A stretch of 28,722 nucleotides of DNA from Nymphaea colorata. Its lineage: Eukaryota > Streptophyta > Magnoliopsida > Nymphaeales > Nymphaeaceae. The stretch is from the NCBI RefSeq assembly GCF_008831285.2, contig NW_022204627.1:1-28722 (forward strand), read 5' to 3'. Made by a program: the position numbers and the translations under genes. This document shows positions 26,758-28,722 of the stretch, piece after piece; within the stretch, counting starts at the first letter, position 1, and each line of letters starts with the position of its first letter. The notes under the pieces are model-generated. The model searched no databases, was not told the DNA's origin, and saw only the letters and a program-made list of their open reading frames with translations.

Positions 26758-28179
26758 ATGGACGAATACTCCTTCAAAATCGCAGAGATATCACCCTAGT
26801 ACCTACTCGCACTCAGCCGCCAAGTTGACACGCTCAGCAGGCATTACCAGCAATTGCGATTGGGCTCTCTGACTCAAGACTTTTCGAACACGCTAACGGC
26901 TGAGTTCAACGATTTGAGTCAATACCTTACCTCTACCACAACGACCCCGTCATGCGCGCAAGTTCTCTCTTCCGCTGCAGAGGCCACCTCTAGCTGTACA
27001 CTCTCACCAAGGCGTCGCTGCTGATCGGCAGGGACAACGCTGAGCTCAGCGCCATCATCGACAACTGCATCGGGCAGCTGAGGGAAGTGCTCTCCAACAG
27101 CGAGGCACTGATACTGGAGGAGAGGAGATCGGAGAATCGGCTGCTGGAGTCGGAAAAGGACAAGGTTATTGCGCAACTGAGGAGGGAAGTGGGAATTAAA
27201 CGCGAGTACACTGCAGATCTAGAGGAAAGAGTAAGGGAACTGGAAGATTAAAACTCGCAACTCTACTCCAAACTCATCACTGCAGCCAAACAAACCTCTG
27301 ACTTCGCGATCCGCGGTTCGCCCGCCAAAATAAAGCACCTTCTCGCCACCACCCAACTCTCCTCTAGCGTCCTCTGAGTCCGCGCAAGAAGGTCTCAGTG
27401 CGCGGCTACGAGGAAGAGGTGATGGAGATCCTGGAGAGCAAGTTCCGCCAGGAGGGCATCAAGGAACGCCACGTCTCTCTCGACGAATACCTACACACCT
27501 ACTTCACCATGAAGTACGGCAAGCCTCTAGCCGAGCAAAACGAAGCCTCCTTCCGCTAGGCTGTCAGCCTGCTGGCGCGCGCACAGTAACGCCATCTCTT
27601 CCTGCTCTTCCAGGCGATCCTGGAGGAGCAGTGCGAGGAAGCCTACTTCTTCGAGGACCGGCAGGCCCACGAGCGGGTCGCCAAGTGCATCAGGAGGTAC
27701 CTGCAGGAGAAGTACGGGAGCCCCAGCACGAGCTGGAGCGACTGCTGGACTGGCGCAACTTCGACGAGAAGGGGACATCGCGCTGTCCGAGAGCGACCTG
27801 TAGCCGATCCTCTGCAACATCTACAAGTCCACCGAGATCACATCCCTGGAGGCCATCATCAGCGAGATGATTTCCTCCCGCCCCAACAACGAAAAAGGAG
27901 TCACCTGCCGCAGACTCCTCGGGGAAGTGCTCAACTACGAGCTCAGCAAGCACAACTACCGCGTGGAGCAGTGGTGAAGGAAGCCAAGAGGGCGGCAGAC
28001 GGTAACAATACTCTCTCCTACGAGCAACTGCAGCAAGTAATGGTCAGGATCGTAAAGGACAAAATAGATATCCCCTGCTCATCCGCTACGCTGGAGACGC
28101 GCCGGGCAGGAGGTTCACGATTAGCGAGACGATCGAGGTTATCGAGCGCATCAGGAGGACCAAGATGCCAAGGGACTGA
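26758..28179 (+). CDS. coiled-coil protein
   Basis: Not recognised. The first 205 or so residues are helical: YLLALSRQVDTLSRHYQQLR, SLLIGRDNAELSAIIDNCIG, QLREVLSNSEALILEERRSE and YTADLEERVRELEDENSQLY (TAA = Glu). They reach a TGA at 27377, which I read as a lost base because SPRKKVSVRGYEEEVMEILE continues at once in another frame. The second half is globular: HTYFTMKYGKPLAEQNEASF, RHLFLLFQAILEEQCEEAYF, ALSESDLEPILCNIYKSTEI and RRLLGEVLNYELSKHNYRVE, ending IRRTKMPRD at TGA 28177. It could alternatively be two adjacent genes split near 27380. A ciliary role is possible; no domain is assigned. Confidence 0.6.
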
Positions 28180-28235
28180 TTTTTCATGATACATCTGCGA
28201 TGATTGTCAAAGTGATTGAATAGCGGATGAAGTCT

Positions 28236-28580
28236 TCAGGAGGCAGGCTGTCCCTCCGCCAGCGCCAGCAGCCTAAACCGGATGTACTCGGCCTCCTGCT
28301 CGTTGAGTCTCGCCAGCAGCGACTCGATCCTCCTCACTCTTTCCTTCTGGGAATCAGTCAATTGCTTCTCCAGTGCTGCTAGACGCGTCTTATGGTGGCC
28401 CACTGCCTCTTTTTCGAGCCGAGCCACTTCCTGCTCCAGCTTGGTATATGCTTCGGGCGGCACTTTCTCCTTGATTTCAGACGCGGTGAGGAAAGCGGGA
28501 AGGGCGGCCTTGGCTTGTTCTCCGAAGGCCCTCCTGGGGATGCTTAGCAAACTGGCACAGCGTTGCAGTCTCGTCAACAT
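28236..28580 (-). CDS. small, probably mitochondrial protein next to the telomere
   Basis: An intact 114-residue frame. The N-terminus MLTRLQRCASLLSIPRRAFG is basic, hydroxylated and amphipathic, with an R-A-F site typical of mitochondrial presequences. The rest is helical (AYTKLEQEVARLEKEAVGHH, LEKQLTDSQKERVRRIESLL, EQEAEYIRFRLLAL). No family is recognised; size and form fit small respiratory-complex or ribosome-associated subunits, which is only a guess. The gene points away from the chromosome end, and its start codon is 64 nt from the first telomeric repeat. TAATAATTGTG lies 10-20 nt upstream. Confidence 0.75.
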   Translation of the reverse strand: MLTRLQRCASLLSIPRRAFGEQAKAALPAFLTASEIKEKVPPEAYTKLEQEVARLEKEAVGHHKTRLAALEKQLTDSQKERVRRIESLLARLNEQEAEYIRFRLLALAEGQPAS

Positions 28581-28644
28581 AATGAGCACAATTATTATTC
28601 ATCAAAGGCTGACATATTAGCTGATTGCATCCATATGAAGCTGA

Positions 28645-28722
28645 GGGGTTGGGGTTGGGGTTGGGGTTGGGGTTGGGGTTGGGTTGGGGTTGGGGTTGGG
28701 GTTGGGGTTGGGTTGGGTTGGG
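28645..28722 (+). repeat. telomere, GGGGTT with GGGTT variants
   Basis: Six GGGGTT, one GGGTT, four GGGGTT, two GGGTT and a final GGG, G-rich strand running to the window end as expected for a right-hand chromosome terminus. GGGGTT is the telomere repeat of oligohymenophorean ciliates such as Tetrahymena. The GGGTT units may be real variants or lost G's from homopolymer errors. Confidence 0.97.

Noticed and set aside
1-28722. Genes as pseudogenes because of frequent TAA/TAG
   Set aside because: The codons fall on conserved Glu positions and in acidic tracts while conserved motifs remain intact; a reassigned code explains them better.
1-28722. Tetrahymena-type code (TAR = Gln)
   Set aside because: Gln is possible at some sites, but EF-hand position 12, MCC EWQL, FAM135 REM and the acidic tracts require Glu.
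1-28722. tRNA, rRNA, CRISPR or transposon features
   Set aside because: I found no cloverleaf-like blocks, rRNA motifs, spaced direct repeats or transposase motifs.

Overview
This window is the end of a gene-dense eukaryotic chromosome, most likely a macronuclear chromosome of a ciliate. The right edge (28645-28722) is a telomere of GGGGTT units with a few GGGTT units; the left edge is not telomeric. Genes lie on both strands with very short spacers. TAA and TAG are abundant inside conserved reading frames, and genes end at TGA. In every place where a family fixes the residue, TAA/TAG falls on glutamate: the last position of an EF-hand loop, the LVEWQL and EA motifs of a biotin carboxylase, the twin-CX3C linker of a small Tim protein, a FAM135 motif and several acidic tracts. 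TAR = Glu with TGA as stop is known from peritrich ciliates (Vorticella/Campanella group), so that relationship is suggested but not proven.

The genes are cut by tiny introns. I count 21 candidates, 16 of exactly 20 nt and the others 18-21 nt. Nearly all begin GTA, end AG, and carry an A six bases from the 3' end. Several are proven by homology or by perfect frame restoration (peroxiredoxin, biotin carboxylase, DHHC transferase, RING protein, EF-hand protein, THOC2).

Layout from left to right: 3' part of an IGHMBP2/SMUBP2-like helicase with R3H and AN1 domains (+, 1-1290); coiled-coil protein (+); two small unknown genes (-); THOC2 with a charged RE/RD-rich tail (-, 3117-8198); FAM135-like lipase (-, 8488-10916); unknown gene (+); ubiquitin-like/UBA protein (+); SCP/CTD-type phosphatase (-); RING-H2 ligase (-); unknown coiled coil (-); 2-Cys peroxiredoxin (-); small Tim chaperone (+); coiled coil (-); methylcrotonyl-CoA carboxylase alpha (-); polytopic membrane protein (+); EF-hand protein (+); acidic coiled-coil protein (+); unknown (-); DHHC palmitoyltransferase (-); coiled-coil protein (+); small probably mitochondrial protein (-) that starts 64 nt from the telomere.

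The genes are ordinary eukaryotic housekeeping and probably ciliary genes (mRNA export, mitochondrial import and metabolism, ubiquitin, lipidation, redox) and do not form one pathway. Many longer genes contain single-base frame breaks, usually in short homopolymers. I read these mainly as long-read assembly errors, because the short genes (EF-hand, small Tim, membrane protein) are intact. CDS spans below are therefore gene extents, including introns and frame breaks. The most notable signals are the near-constant intron architecture and its combination with the Glu code.
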